NCBI GenBank assembly: GCA_965199185.1
Contig: CBDAQW010000040.1
Location: forward strand, 1-64,000
Reading direction: 5' to 3'
From: Endozoicomonas sp965199185
GTDB taxonomy: Bacteria > Pseudomonadota > Gammaproteobacteria > Pseudomonadales > Endozoicomonadaceae
DNA length: 64,000 bases
Shown piece by piece: positions 27,646 through 37,555 of the stretch (the first letter of the stretch is position 1; each line of letters begins with the position of its first letter). A program made the position numbers and the translations under genes. The notes below the pieces were generated by a model. That model was not told where the DNA came from, made no database searches, and worked only from the letters and a program-made list of their open reading frames with translations.

Positions 27646-28242
27646 TTACAGCTGCACGCCGGAGAAGGACAGAAAGCCCAGAGACATCAAACCAACAGTA
27701 ATGAAGGTGATGCCCAGGCCACGCAGGCCTGCTGGAACGTCGCTGTACTTCAGCTTTTCACGGATACCGGCCAGTGCGGCAATGGCCAGCGCCCAGCCAA
27801 AGCCAGCACCCAGACCATAGACGACAGACTCGCCCAGATTGTAATCACGCTGCACCATGAACAGGGAAGCCCCCATAATGGCGCAGTTTACGGTGATCAG
27901 TGGCAGGAATACGCCCAGAGCGTTGTACAGTGTCGGTACAAATTTATCCAGAAACATTTCCAGAATCTGTACCAGTGCCGCGATCACACCGATGTAAGTG
28001 ATCAGACCCAGGAAGCTCAGATCAACACCCGGCACCAGAGCATCCGCTTTCAGGATATTCTGATAAATAAGGTTATTGATCGGAACGGTAATGGTGAGTA
28101 CGGCAATCACAGCCACACCCAGCCCCAGGGACGTTTTTACCTGCTTGGACACCGCCAGGAAGGTACACATACCCAGAAAGAAAGCCAGTGCCATGTTTTC
28201 CACGAACACCGCTTTCACAAACAGTGAGATGTAATGTTCCAT
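27646..28242 (-). CDS. nqrE: Na+-translocating NADH:quinone reductase subunit E
   Basis: 198 residues, six predicted membrane helices, homologous to NqrD and RnfA/E. Part of the membrane channel and iron centre between NqrD and NqrE. Motifs include ENMALAFFLGMCTFLAVSKQ and TVNCAIMGASLFMVQRDY, each with a conserved Cys. It lies 15 bases upstream of nqrF and 3 bases downstream of nqrD. Confidence 0.97.
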   Translation of the reverse strand: MEHYISLFVKAVFVENMALAFFLGMCTFLAVSKQVKTSLGLGVAVIAVLTITVPINNLIYQNILKADALVPGVDLSFLGLITYIGVIAALVQILEMFLDKFVPTLYNALGVFLPLITVNCAIMGASLFMVQRDYNLGESVVYGLGAGFGWALAIAALAGIREKLKYSDVPAGLRGLGITFITVGLMSLGFLSFSGVQL

Positions 28243-28245
28243 GGT

Positions 28246-28911
28246 TTAGTGAGCCTCGCTGAATTGAGTGTTAGGCGCGATCTTGAACTCGGCCTCTTCC
28301 ACCTGTTCGGTCTTCCAGCTGCGAATCGCCCAGATCAGTAATCCGATCAGGAAGAACGCACTGGGTGCCAGCAGCATCAGACCGTTAGGTAAGTACCAGC
28401 CACCGTTGTTGACCGTCTGGAGAATTTCCACACCAAACAGATTGCCCGCACCGAAAAGTTCGCGGAAGAAAGCAACAATCAGCAGTACTGCACCGTAACC
28501 CAAACCATTACCAAAACCGTCCAGAGCAGACAGCTTCGGGCCGTTCTTCATCGCAAAGGCTTCGGCACGACCCATAACGATACAGTTGGTGATGATCAAA
28601 CCAACAAATACGGACAGCTGTTTGGAGATGTCGTAAGCGTAAGCTTTCAGGATCTGGTCAACCACAATAACCAGCGATGCAATAACCGTCATCTGACAGA
28701 TAATACGAATGCTGTTAGGAATATGGTTACGGATCAATGATACCGCCACGTTAGAACAGGTGGTTACTCCGATGACGGCCAGCGCCATAACCAGAGACAC
28801 CTGCATGCTGGTGGTCACCGCCAGCGCCGAACAGATACCAAGAATCTGCAGGGTAATGGGGTTATTTTTTACGACCGGTTCCAGCAGGATATCTTTCGTT
28901 TTCTCAGACAT
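28246..28911 (-). CDS. nqrD: Na+-translocating NADH:quinone reductase subunit D
   Basis: 221 residues, about six membrane helices. Motifs with conserved Cys are LQILGICSALAVTTSM and GLIITNCIVMGRAEAFA, matching NqrD/RnfE. It overlaps nqrC by one base and is followed by nqrE, so translation is likely coupled across the operon. Confidence 0.97.
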   Translation of the reverse strand: MSEKTKDILLEPVVKNNPITLQILGICSALAVTTSMQVSLVMALAVIGVTTCSNVAVSLIRNHIPNSIRIICQMTVIASLVIVVDQILKAYAYDISKQLSVFVGLIITNCIVMGRAEAFAMKNGPKLSALDGFGNGLGYGAVLLIVAFFRELFGAGNLFGVEILQTVNNGGWYLPNGLMLLAPSAFFLIGLLIWAIRSWKTEQVEEAEFKIAPNTQFSEAH

Positions 28912-29708
28912 TATGCACCCCCGGCTTTCAGGTTATTCAGGAGAGGTTCAAAACCATTCTTGCCCATCCAGAACTTGATCAGGTTGCTGACGCCGTTACT
29001 GGTCAGGGTGGCACCGGCCAGACCGTCGATCTGGTTGGCTGCGTTCGGGCTGGCAGGATCAACAGAACCTTTGATCACTGTCATGGCAACTTCACCGTTA
29101 CTACCGTAGATCTTCTTGCCAGGCCACTTGTCTTTCCACAGTGGGTTATCCACTTCGCCGCCCAGCCCGGGAGTTTCTGCCTGATCGTAGAAGCCAAAGC
29201 CCGCTACCGTATTCAGGTCAGAATCCAGTGCCAGAAAGCCGTACATGGTAGACCAGAGACCATAGCCGTGTACCGGCAGCACAATGCGATCCATCTTGCC
29301 ATTTTTCTCGATCAGATAAACCATAGCCACATTTGCCTGGCGTTTGATGCCAGCAATATCCTGAGCACCGCTCAGTGCTTTGGATGCCTTTGGATCTTTG
29401 GCAGCCAGACGCTGATCGTAGTTTTCAATCGTCAGACCTTCAGGCGTCTTATCGATAAACTGACCGGTTTTCATATCCACCAGACGTGGCTTAACCTGCT
29501 CATAGAGTTTGCTGACTTCATCAGCACTCAGCGCTTTGGCGTTGTCCGTCAGTCCGGAGATATTCAAAATGTTACGCTGTACATCGAGTACAATGTTCTG
29601 TTCCTGCGTCGGCTTCAGGAAAACGGCAGCAGCAGACACTACAACAGAACAAACCAGCGACAGCAGGATGGTGACCAGAAAGGTCTTTTTTAATGAATCG
29701 TTACCCAT
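28911..29708 (-). CDS. nqrC: Na+-translocating NADH:quinone reductase subunit C
   Basis: 265 residues with one N-terminal membrane helix (FLVTILLSLVCSVVVSAAAV) and a periplasmic domain that carries FMN covalently on Thr in DGLAGATLTSNGV, the ApbE target motif. One-base overlaps with nqrB and nqrD are seen. The ApbE needed for its flavinylation is encoded at the left end of the window. Confidence 0.97.
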   Translation of the reverse strand: MGNDSLKKTFLVTILLSLVCSVVVSAAAVFLKPTQEQNIVLDVQRNILNISGLTDNAKALSADEVSKLYEQVKPRLVDMKTGQFIDKTPEGLTIENYDQRLAAKDPKASKALSGAQDIAGIKRQANVAMVYLIEKNGKMDRIVLPVHGYGLWSTMYGFLALDSDLNTVAGFGFYDQAETPGLGGEVDNPLWKDKWPGKKIYGSNGEVAMTVIKGSVDPASPNAANQIDGLAGATLTSNGVSNLIKFWMGKNGFEPLLNNLKAGGA

Positions 29709-30910
29709 CAGGCACGAGCCTCCCTACGCTTGATGTTGGCTTCAACCACAAAGTGGTCAATCAGCGGCGCAAACAGGTTGGCAAACAGGATAGCCAGCAT
29801 CATACCTTCCGGATAAGCCGGGTTTACAGTACGAATCAAAACTACCATGACACCAATCAGGATGCCGTAGAACCAGCGCCCTACATTCGTCATAGACGCT
29901 GATACCGGGTCGGTTGTCATAAACACCAGACCGAATGCAAAGCCACCCAGAACCATGTGCCAGTGCCAGGGCATGGCGAACATCATGTTGGTATCAGAAC
30001 CAATGAAGTTGAACAGCGTGGACAGCGCAATCATACCCAGCATGGTGCCTGCCATAATTCTCCAGGAAGCGATGCCGGTGATGATCAGAATGGCGCCGCC
30101 AATGAAGATCGCCAGTGTAGAAGTTTCACCCACAGAGCCTTGCATGATACCAAAGAACGCATCCAGCCAGGTCAGACCATTAGCCAGGATATTCTCAACG
30201 CCACCCTGCTGAGCCAGACTCAAAGCAGTCGCACCGGAGAAACCATCAGCCGCTGTCCAGACCAGATCACCGGAAATCTGTGCAGGATAAGCAAAGAACA
30301 GGAACGCACGACCAGTTAGTGCCGGGTTCAGGAAGTTCTTGCCGGTACCACCGAAGACTTCCTTACCGATGACGACACCGAAGGAAATACCCAGAGCCAC
30401 CTGCCACAGCGGAATGCTTGGCGGCACGATCAGAGCAAACAGGATAGAAGTAACAAAGAAACCTTCGTTCACTTCATGGCGACGAACGACGGCAAACAGT
30501 ACTTCCCAGAAACCACCCACGGCAAATACTGTTGCGTAGATAGGCAGGAAGTAGACTGCACCATAGATCATGTTATCCCAGAGGCTGGCTGGATCATTCC
30601 CCGCCAGCAGAGCAATCAGAGCACCGTGCCAGTCAGCAGGCATGGACAGTCCACCGGCAATGGCGGTATTTGCCTGAAAGCCGACGTTCCACATACCAAA
30701 GAACATAGCCGGGAAAGCACAGAGCCAGACCATACCCATCATACGTTTCAGGTCGATGGCATCGCGCACATGACTGGTGTTATGGGTGTTTGACTTTGGG
30801 GTAAAAAACAGCGTGTCTGCCGCTTCCCACAATGCATAAAACTTGGCGTACTTACCGCCCTTGGTGAAATGGGGCTCCATCCCGCCAAGGATATTTCTTA
30901 ATACCTTCAC
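29708..30910 (-). CDS. nqrB: Na+-translocating NADH:quinone reductase subunit B
   Basis: 400 residues, multi-pass membrane subunit that holds riboflavin and a covalent FMN and forms the Na+ path. The FMN threonine lies in DGFSGATALS. The gene follows nqrA by 3 bases and overlaps nqrC by one base. Confidence 0.97.
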   Translation of the reverse strand: MKVLRNILGGMEPHFTKGGKYAKFYALWEAADTLFFTPKSNTHNTSHVRDAIDLKRMMGMVWLCAFPAMFFGMWNVGFQANTAIAGGLSMPADWHGALIALLAGNDPASLWDNMIYGAVYFLPIYATVFAVGGFWEVLFAVVRRHEVNEGFFVTSILFALIVPPSIPLWQVALGISFGVVIGKEVFGGTGKNFLNPALTGRAFLFFAYPAQISGDLVWTAADGFSGATALSLAQQGGVENILANGLTWLDAFFGIMQGSVGETSTLAIFIGGAILIITGIASWRIMAGTMLGMIALSTLFNFIGSDTNMMFAMPWHWHMVLGGFAFGLVFMTTDPVSASMTNVGRWFYGILIGVMVVLIRTVNPAYPEGMMLAILFANLFAPLIDHFVVEANIKRREARA

Positions 30911-30913
30911 AGA

Positions 30914-32266
30914 TCAGCCCTCCAGCTCGATACGGGTGAGATTGTCACGCAGCAGCGGGCCGTACTCGTATTTACCAGCACAAACGTAAGTACACAGAGC
31001 CAGATCTTCTTCTTCCAGTTCCAGTGCACCCAGTTTCTGGGCGACCTCTGTATCGCCAACAATAATGGCGCGCAGCAGTTGAGTCGCCAGAATATCCAGG
31101 GGCATGACTTTCTCGTACTGCCCTACCGGCACCATGGCACGCTCGCCACCGTTGGTGGTAGTGGTGAAGTTAAACAGGCGCTGCTTGTTCAATTTGGAAA
31201 ACAGGACATTCAGAACAGAGTGACGATCTACGGTAGGATTAACCCAGCCCAGGAACAAACGCTCATCGCTGTTTTCCAGCACAGAAACCTGCTGATGATA
31301 ACGACCCAGATAAGCAAAAGCGCCTTCTGCGGTACGGCCACCAAATACGGAACCAGAAATGATACGGTTACTGTTATTGGCAAGAGCGCCTGATTTCAGT
31401 TCACCGTCAGTCAGATCATCGGTATTGGCACCCACACGGGTACGCACCAGACGTGGTTTTTCAACCTGTGGGCCTGCCAGAGCGACGATCCGGTCGGTAT
31501 AGAGTTCACCGCTAGTGAATAGTTTGCCTATCGCAATCACATCCTGGTAATTAATCTGCCACACGGTTTTCTTCACAGAAACCGGGTCCAGATGGTGAAT
31601 GTGAGTACTTGGCAGACCGGCCGGGTGAGGGCCAGCAAACTCTTCTGCTGTAGCAATACTGGCAGGAATATCAGCCCCAGGTGCCTTACACAGGAAGATC
31701 TTGCCACTGCTGAGTTTGCCCAACAGGCAGATGCCCTGTTCAAAAGCCCGGGTATTTTCTTTGATAATAATCGCCGGATCCGCAGCCAGAGGATGGGTAT
31801 CAATAGCAGTCACAAAGATGGAGTTCGGACGAGACGCTAAGGCCGGTACCTTGCTGAATGGACGAGTACGCAGAGCAGTCCAAAGACCGGACTGGTTCAG
31901 CTGTTCTTCAACCTGATCAGCGGTCAGTCCAGACAGTTCCTGCGGATCAAACGTCTTGAACGACTCCTGTTCCTCACTGTTATCTACATCAATAACGATT
32001 GACTGAAGAACCCGTTTTTCGCCGCGATTAATAGCTGCTACGATTCCGCCCGCCGGTGCAGTGTAGCGAATACCTGGTGTTTTTTTGTCGGTAAAGAGCA
32101 GTTGCCCTTTTTTAACTCGATCTCCCACAGCCACAGCCATTGTAGGCTTCATGCCTACGTAGTCAGAGCCGACCACGGCAACAGAACGCACAGTTCTGCC
32201 TTCCGTGATACGTTGCTCAGGCGACCCTGTAATCGGGAGATCCAGCCCCTGTTTGATTTTGATCAT
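30914..32266 (-). CDS. nqrA: Na+-translocating NADH:quinone reductase subunit A
   Basis: 450 residues, soluble cytoplasmic quinone-site subunit, first gene of the operon. MIKIKQGLDLPITGSP at the N-terminus and KTPGIRYTAPAGGIVAAINRGEKR are typical of NqrA. The start ATG 32266 follows GGCGAAAGG. A sigma-70-like promoter is visible about 120 bases upstream. Confidence 0.97.
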   Translation of the reverse strand: MIKIKQGLDLPITGSPEQRITEGRTVRSVAVVGSDYVGMKPTMAVAVGDRVKKGQLLFTDKKTPGIRYTAPAGGIVAAINRGEKRVLQSIVIDVDNSEEQESFKTFDPQELSGLTADQVEEQLNQSGLWTALRTRPFSKVPALASRPNSIFVTAIDTHPLAADPAIIIKENTRAFEQGICLLGKLSSGKIFLCKAPGADIPASIATAEEFAGPHPAGLPSTHIHHLDPVSVKKTVWQINYQDVIAIGKLFTSGELYTDRIVALAGPQVEKPRLVRTRVGANTDDLTDGELKSGALANNSNRIISGSVFGGRTAEGAFAYLGRYHQQVSVLENSDERLFLGWVNPTVDRHSVLNVLFSKLNKQRLFNFTTTTNGGERAMVPVGQYEKVMPLDILATQLLRAIIVGDTEVAQKLGALELEEEDLALCTYVCAGKYEYGPLLRDNLTRIELEG

Positions 32267-32738
32267 ACCTTTCGCCTAATCAATCAATTGGAGGTCGGAA
32301 AATTGCATCTCCGATGATCCGGGTGTGCCAACCGACAGGCTGATGGAGCACAGGCATATTGAGCGCAGGTAATGCATCCTTACGTCTTATAGGCACCGTG
32401 ACAACACCCTGTCCAGAAGCTCTTCATAATCTTGTTATACGCTGCAGATGCCGATAAGCAGCCTGCAAAAGATCACGAACAGCGTCTTAACACAAAAAAT
32501 CTTCCCTGAAGAAGATTACAATAACGCAAGGCAGACACACATCAGGGAAAAGAACTATCGTTCCATAATCCATATATTGCATGGTTGGAAAAAATTTAAT
32601 CCATGCCGCGTTAAAACCACAAGACCACCGATGAAAATTGTGGCGCAATTATAAAGAGACTGGCAAGGATATTCCATACTACAAATGTTTATTGCGTCGG
32701 GAATAGTGCAATCCCTTGATTGAAAATGAAAAAACATT
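32267..32738. other. Non-coding gap between tatD and nqrA
   Basis: 472 bases between the tatD stop and the nqrA start, both on the minus strand. It holds the predicted nqr promoter at 32386-32415 and the nqr leader. The part next to tatD contains only weak A/T-rich hairpins. Short frames here show no family similarity or good ribosome-binding sites. I see nothing else in it. Confidence 0.5.
32386..32415 (-). promoter_or_regulatory. Predicted sigma-70 promoter of the nqr operon
   Basis: On the minus strand, TGGACA (32415-32410) and TATAAG (32391-32386) are 18 bases apart, each matching consensus at 5 of 6 positions. The nqrA start is about 120 bases downstream. Confidence 0.45.
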
Positions 32739-33521
32739 TCAGGCTTTGATAAACAAGTGCGAAAAATTATCACTGGTTTTTTGTGCAAGCTCTTCTACGG
32801 CAACACCTTTCAGTTCAGCAACAAAACGTCCAACATCGGCAACGAAACGAGGTTCGTTTGATTGACCACGATGGGGCACAGGCGCAAGATAAGGCGCATC
32901 GGTTTCAATAAGCAGGCGATCCAGCGGTAGTTTTTTTACTACATCTCGCAAATCAGAGGCGTTGCGAAAAGTAACAATACCGGAAATGGATATATAGTAG
33001 TTCATATCCAGCGCCGCTTTCGCCATCTCCCAACTTTCCGTGAAACAGTGCAGAACGCCGGTATGCTTTTCGCAACCGTACTCTTTCATCAGTTGCAGGG
33101 TATCCTGTCGTGCATCCCGAGTATGAATGATAACGGGCAGCTGTTCTTTTTTTGCCAGTTGCAAGTGGTTGATAAACGACTGTTGCTGAATACTTTTATT
33201 CTCTTCAGATTCACCAGAATAATAGTAATCAAGGCCGGTTTCACCCAGTGCAACTACTTTAGAGTGATGCAAATATTGCTGCAATCCTGACAGCTCAGGC
33301 ACTGTTTCTTTACAGCCCAGAGGATGCACACCAACTGAAGCCACCACATCGTCGTATTTATCTGCCAGAGCTACGCAATCAGCAGCATTATCCAGATCAA
33401 CCCCGACGCAGAGCATTTTTGTGACAGCTGCTTTTCGGGCTGCCGCCATTAACAGATCAAGGTTTCCGTCGTAAGCATCCAGCTTGAGGCGATCGAGGTG
33501 GCAATGGGAATCAATGAACAT
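32739..33521 (-). CDS. tatD: TatD-family metal-dependent DNase
   Basis: 260 residues, TIM-barrel hydrolase of the TatD/YcfH group. Metal ligands are visible in IDSHCHLDRL, GETGLDYYY, VIIHTRDA, LHCFTESWEMA and LIETDAPYLAP. YcfH/YjjV-type proteins are 3'-5' DNases that also act on other substrates. It closes the conserved holB-pilZ-tatD block, with a 187-base gap after pilZ. Confidence 0.93.
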   Translation of the reverse strand: MFIDSHCHLDRLKLDAYDGNLDLLMAAARKAAVTKMLCVGVDLDNAADCVALADKYDDVVASVGVHPLGCKETVPELSGLQQYLHHSKVVALGETGLDYYYSGESEENKSIQQQSFINHLQLAKKEQLPVIIHTRDARQDTLQLMKEYGCEKHTGVLHCFTESWEMAKAALDMNYYISISGIVTFRNASDLRDVVKKLPLDRLLIETDAPYLAPVPHRGQSNEPRFVADVGRFVAELKGVAVEELAQKTSDNFSHLFIKA

Positions 33522-33708
33522 AAGGTTTTAGCTTAAGGAAAAATTAAACAATACTCGCTGCTGTTTCCAAGTCAACATACCCGAAGAAAATGCCGACAAT
33601 GCACTCGAAGAGCGCAAAAGCTCGCTATTCTTTCAGCATTTTATGCTGATAGCCGGCTTCTCCCTTCGGTGGAAACCGACCTATGTAAACAAACCGCCAA
33701 ATAAAAAA

Positions 33709-34050
33709 TCACATCGTGCTGGTTTCCCGGTCAGAGTTCAGCGCTCCAGCAAGATAGGTTTCAATTTTGGTTCGCACAGCGGCGGTAGGATCATTCAGCT
33801 GAACACCAATACCCGAGATTCGACCATCTTGTGCACCGGTCGGCGTAATCCAGATCACCTTACCAGGGACGGGGAGCTTATCACCCTCTTCCATCAGTGT
33901 CAGGCGAATAAATACATCATCACCAAGACTGTAACGCTTATGAGTAGGTACAAACAAACCGCCACCTTTGATAAATGGCATATAGGATTGATAGAGAGAT
34001 GTCGTATCTTTGATGGTTAACGACATCAATCCCTGCACACCTCGCCCCAT
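33709..34050 (-). CDS. pilZ: PilZ-domain protein (type IV pilus assembly type)
   Basis: 113 residues. It fits the short type IV pilus PilZ group, which sits after holB in pseudomonads: GGGLFVPTHKRYSLGDDVFIRLTL, KLPVPGKVIWITPTGAQ, GIGVQL. The canonical c-di-GMP RxxxR motif is not evident, as in classical PilZ itself. ATG 34050 has a strong AAGGAGAG upstream; ATG 34026 (MSLTIKD) is a weaker alternative. It is 24 bases from holB and probably in the same operon. Confidence 0.9.
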   Translation of the reverse strand: MGRGVQGLMSLTIKDTTSLYQSYMPFIKGGGLFVPTHKRYSLGDDVFIRLTLMEEGDKLPVPGKVIWITPTGAQDGRISGIGVQLNDPTAAVRTKIETYLAGALNSDRETSTM

Positions 34051-34074
34051 GTAGCTCTCCTTGTAACAATATAG

Positions 34075-35067
34075 TTAGATAACCAGTTCAAGATAGCGAC
34101 TGAACATACCCTCAAGCAGCATTTGCTGATTCAGGTTAGCGCCATCCAGCATCCGCTGTCTTTGTTCGAGCGTTTCATCCCTGAGCATAACAACGGTCTG
34201 AACCGGCGCTTTACCCGCCAGATACCTTAGCATTTTGACAAGATCAGGGTTGCGCATAGTGCTGTCATCGGCGTTCAGGGCAATTTTTATAACATCATCC
34301 AACCAGCTGGCGAGCCAGGCGAACAGTTGCGGAAGATCAGCCTCCTGCCAGTTTTTAGCCAATTCCACTGGCGTTATTTCACCTCGAAACAAACCCGCCA
34401 TTGCGTTAATGAGTTTACCCCGTAGATCCAGTGCATTCTGGTCAAACAAATCTCTTGCCGCCACCGGGGCGCCATCAGCCATAAGCAGTAACTGATCAAT
34501 CAGCTGATGATCAGCAATATGTTCTGCCAGCCAGGGACGGCTGATTTCAGCAGTAGGAATGGCAAAAGAAAGCAGTTGGCAACGGCTACGAATAGTCGGC
34601 AGCATATCCCCCACCCTGGCACTGACCAGAAGAAAAACGGTATTACTGCCCGGCTCTTCCAGACTTTTCAGTAATGCGTTGGCGGCATTAATATTCATTG
34701 CTTCTGCAGGATTCATCACCACCACCCGACGCCCGCCTTGCTGAGCCGTTTTACGGGCAAACTCATTAACCTGTCGAATCTGATCAATTTTTATCGGCTT
34801 GCCCGGTGCATCAGGTGCCACAAACATAAGATCCGGGTGAGTACCCGCTTTTACCAGCCCACACTCTTTACAATGACCGCAGGCAGAACCCACCCCCGAG
34901 GCTTCACACAACAACTTTGCCGCCAGCGCTTCTGCAAACCGAAACTTGCCAACACCGGGAACCCCTCGCAACAAATAAGCATGAGCAAGTCGATCGGATT
35001 GTGCCTGAGCCATGATCGATTGCCAGAGGCCATGATGCCAGGGTAGTGGCTGAACACTATCCTTCAC
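34075..35067 (-). CDS. holB: DNA polymerase III subunit delta'
   Basis: 330 residues, clamp-loader subunit. AAA+ fold with LLRGVPGVGKFRFAEALAAKLL, the four-cysteine zinc module around CGHCKECGLVKAGTHPD, VMNPAEAMNINAANALLKSLEEP and the Ser-Arg-Cys sensor TIRSRCQLL. It overlaps the 3' end of tmk by 11 bases and is followed by pilZ, the standard gammaproteobacterial order. Confidence 0.96.
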   Translation of the reverse strand: MKDSVQPLPWHHGLWQSIMAQAQSDRLAHAYLLRGVPGVGKFRFAEALAAKLLCEASGVGSACGHCKECGLVKAGTHPDLMFVAPDAPGKPIKIDQIRQVNEFARKTAQQGGRRVVVMNPAEAMNINAANALLKSLEEPGSNTVFLLVSARVGDMLPTIRSRCQLLSFAIPTAEISRPWLAEHIADHQLIDQLLLMADGAPVAARDLFDQNALDLRGKLINAMAGLFRGEITPVELAKNWQEADLPQLFAWLASWLDDVIKIALNADDSTMRNPDLVKMLRYLAGKAPVQTVVMLRDETLEQRQRMLDGANLNQQMLLEGMFSRYLELVI

Positions 35068-35686
35068 CGACTATTAACCTTTGCGTCAATGCATCCTGAA
35101 TTTGTAGCTGCACCGATTCAATAGAACGGGAAGCATCAATGACTACATATTGTTTGGGAAATATTTGTGAACGCTGTAAATAGGTTTGTCGCACCCGATG
35201 GAAAAAGTCCATCGCTTCCAGCTCAATACGATCCAGCGCACCACGCCCACGGGCACGCGCCATACCGATGTCAGGATCGACATCCAGCAACAGGGTCATA
35301 TCCGGACGACAATCGCCTTGCACTAGTTGCTCCAGCACCTGAATTTTATGCACATCAATACCACGACCTCCGCCCTGATAAGCGTAGGTTGCATCGGTGA
35401 AACGATCACAAACGACCACTTTACCTGCCTGCAGAGCGGGCTGAATATTTTCGCTGAAGTTTTGCGAACGGGCAGCAAACATCAGTAATAGTTCCGTCGT
35501 ATCGCTCACCGTTTCTTCATGCTCAGCCAACAACAGAGAACGCACCTCCTCCGCCATTCTGGTGCCGCCCGGTTCACGAGTTTCGACAAATTCACGACCC
35601 TGTGACTGCAACCACTGACGTACACATTCCAAAGCAGTGGTTTTACCCGCGCCCTCACCACCTTCAATGGTCAGAAAAAAACCCAT
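35057..35686 (-). CDS. tmk: Thymidylate kinase
   Basis: 209 residues. Phosphorylates dTMP to dTDP. P-loop FLTIEGGEGAGKTTAL, the DR-type motif VVCDRFTDATYAYQGGGRG, and the lid region RARGRGALDRIE are all present. It lies 5 bases after mltG and overlaps holB by 11 bases, so it belongs to the fabF-tatD transcript. Confidence 0.97.
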   Translation of the reverse strand: MGFFLTIEGGEGAGKTTALECVRQWLQSQGREFVETREPGGTRMAEEVRSLLLAEHEETVSDTTELLLMFAARSQNFSENIQPALQAGKVVVCDRFTDATYAYQGGGRGIDVHKIQVLEQLVQGDCRPDMTLLLDVDPDIGMARARGRGALDRIELEAMDFFHRVRQTYLQRSQIFPKQYVVIDASRSIESVQLQIQDALTQRLIVGEG

Positions 35687-35691
35687 ATCTG

Positions 35692-36723
35692 TTACTCTAC
35701 GGTTGACCGGTAATCATCCCGGCGCTCAACAATCTGATACTTTCTGACAGCACGATTATGCTCTGTCAATGTTTTTGAAAAATAGTGGGTACCATCACCA
35801 CGAGCCACGAAATACAGTGTCTCGCCGGGTGATGGATGCAATGCAGCATGAATTGCTTCCCGCCCCACCAGGGCAATCGGCGTTGGTGGCAACCCCTTAA
35901 TCACATAGGTATTGTAAGGTGTGTATGCTTTCAGCATACGCCGATTCAGCTTGCCTTGATAGCGATCCCCCATACCATAGATCACTGTCGGGTCGGTCTG
36001 TAGTCGCATATTTTTACCAAGGCGTCGAACAAAGACACCGGCAATGTCCGGACGCTCTTCCTGAACACCGGTCTCTTTCTCAATAATGGACGCCATGACC
36101 AACGCTTCATAGGCAGAGGCATAGGGCAACTCTTTACTACGTTGTTGCCATTCTTCAGCTAGCACTGATTGGAGACGCTGATAAGCGATTCGCAGAATAG
36201 ACTCTACCGTTGCACCCGCTTCAAAACTGTATGTATCGGGATAAAACAGACCTTCTGGGTTATCCCCTTTTTCCAATGCTTCAACAAGGGCTGACACATT
36301 CGCTAACTTCACAGGCTTTGTCAGCTTAGGGTGGTTATTAAGGACGCTCAATACCTCCTTCAGGGTCTTCCCTTCCACCAGCGTTACGCTGTAATACCTG
36401 ACCTGCCCCTTTACAAACACCGCCAGCAATTGTCGATGATTCAGAGCAGGTTCGATCAAATAATCTCCTGCCCGCAAACGGCTTGCCACCTTATCAACCC
36501 GGGCCAGAAGCCGAAAGGGTTCTGCATACTCGATAACACCCGCCTCTTTCAGCCTGATTGCAATTCGCGCCAGAGAGTCTCCGGGCTTGATAACAAATTC
36601 AATATTTTCTTTATTGGTCGTGGCCTGATTGCCATACCAATTCAGTCCCATCCAGGCAATACCAAACAAGAGAGCCAATGAGAACAAACCACCGACCAGG
36701 CTCAGTAACAACTTCCTAAGCAT
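35692..36723 (-). CDS. mltG: Endolytic murein transglycosylase MltG
   Basis: 343 residues. Inner-membrane enzyme that cleaves nascent glycan strands and helps set their length. It has one N-terminal membrane helix (LSLVGGLFSLALLFGIAWMGL), a LysM-like region and the YceG domain with catalytic Glu in ASIIEKETGVQEERP, plus NMRLQTDPTVIYGMG and the C-terminal ARGDGTHYFSKTLTEHN. It overlaps the end of pabC by 8 bases. Confidence 0.96.
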   Translation of the reverse strand: MLRKLLLSLVGGLFSLALLFGIAWMGLNWYGNQATTNKENIEFVIKPGDSLARIAIRLKEAGVIEYAEPFRLLARVDKVASRLRAGDYLIEPALNHRQLLAVFVKGQVRYYSVTLVEGKTLKEVLSVLNNHPKLTKPVKLANVSALVEALEKGDNPEGLFYPDTYSFEAGATVESILRIAYQRLQSVLAEEWQQRSKELPYASAYEALVMASIIEKETGVQEERPDIAGVFVRRLGKNMRLQTDPTVIYGMGDRYQGKLNRRMLKAYTPYNTYVIKGLPPTPIALVGREAIHAALHPSPGETLYFVARGDGTHYFSKTLTEHNRAVRKYQIVERRDDYRSTVE

Positions 36724-37555
36724 TCAGTTCTTCCAGTAACCAATCTCTAACCCTGAGAGTAACAGGCCCCACATCCCAATATTGTCCGGCGTATTCAACC
36801 ACCGGCCAGACACCATTCACACTGTTGCAAAGAAACAGCTCGGTAATATCCACATCCTGCAATTGGTAATCACCAATTTCAACGGTCAAACCCAGTTTTT
36901 GCGCCTTATCAATAATGTATTGACGACAGACACCAGCGACACCGCAACGGGACACATCCGGTGTCAGTAAACGACCATTTCTGTCTACTACAAACAAATT
37001 GGTCATAGTACCTTCTATTACATGCCCGCTGAAATCGCAGACAATGCCTTCATCCCATTCATCTCCCTGCCACTCAGCACGAGCCAACACTTGCTCAAGA
37101 CGGTTAAGATGTTTCATGCCAGCCAGAGCACTCTGCCCCAGCTTCAACTGGCACTCCATCACTTTTGCGCCTTTAATCGCAGGATCAGGATTACGAACCG
37201 GCAAAGGGTGCAACGACAGACAGCGAGTTGTCTGGTGACAACCTGCAGGATTATAACCACGGCCGCCACTGCCACGAGTGATAATAATTTTGAGAACTCC
37301 GGAATCAACCCGCGCCTGACTCAAAAACCGCTCGACTTCAGCAACAAGCACAGCAACATCAAGCACAATACCCAATCGTTGACAACTGTCGTTCAATCGA
37401 CACCAATGCAATGGTGCCAGTGTCGGCTGCCCGGAATGAATACGAACGGTTTCAAAAACGCCATCACCGTAAGCCAGCCCCCGGTCAGAGATAGGCAGAC
37501 TGACGGACGACTTACCATTGATCCAGACAGGCGTTTGAGCTTTTTTAGCCATCAA
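36716..37555 (-). CDS. pabC: Aminodeoxychorismate lyase
   Basis: 279 residues, class IV PLP enzyme making 4-aminobenzoate for folate. Motifs are ISDRGLAYGDGVFETVRIHSG, the PLP-lysine region ALAGMKHLNRLEQVLARAEW, and GTMTNLFVVDRNGRLLTPD. It overlaps fabF by 4 bases (ATGA type) and mltG by 8 bases, so the three are translationally coupled. Confidence 0.94.
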   Translation of the reverse strand: MMAKKAQTPVWINGKSSVSLPISDRGLAYGDGVFETVRIHSGQPTLAPLHWCRLNDSCQRLGIVLDVAVLVAEVERFLSQARVDSGVLKIIITRGSGGRGYNPAGCHQTTRCLSLHPLPVRNPDPAIKGAKVMECQLKLGQSALAGMKHLNRLEQVLARAEWQGDEWDEGIVCDFSGHVIEGTMTNLFVVDRNGRLLTPDVSRCGVAGVCRQYIIDKAQKLGLTVEIGDYQLQDVDITELFLCNSVNGVWPVVEYAGQYWDVGPVTLRVRDWLLEELNA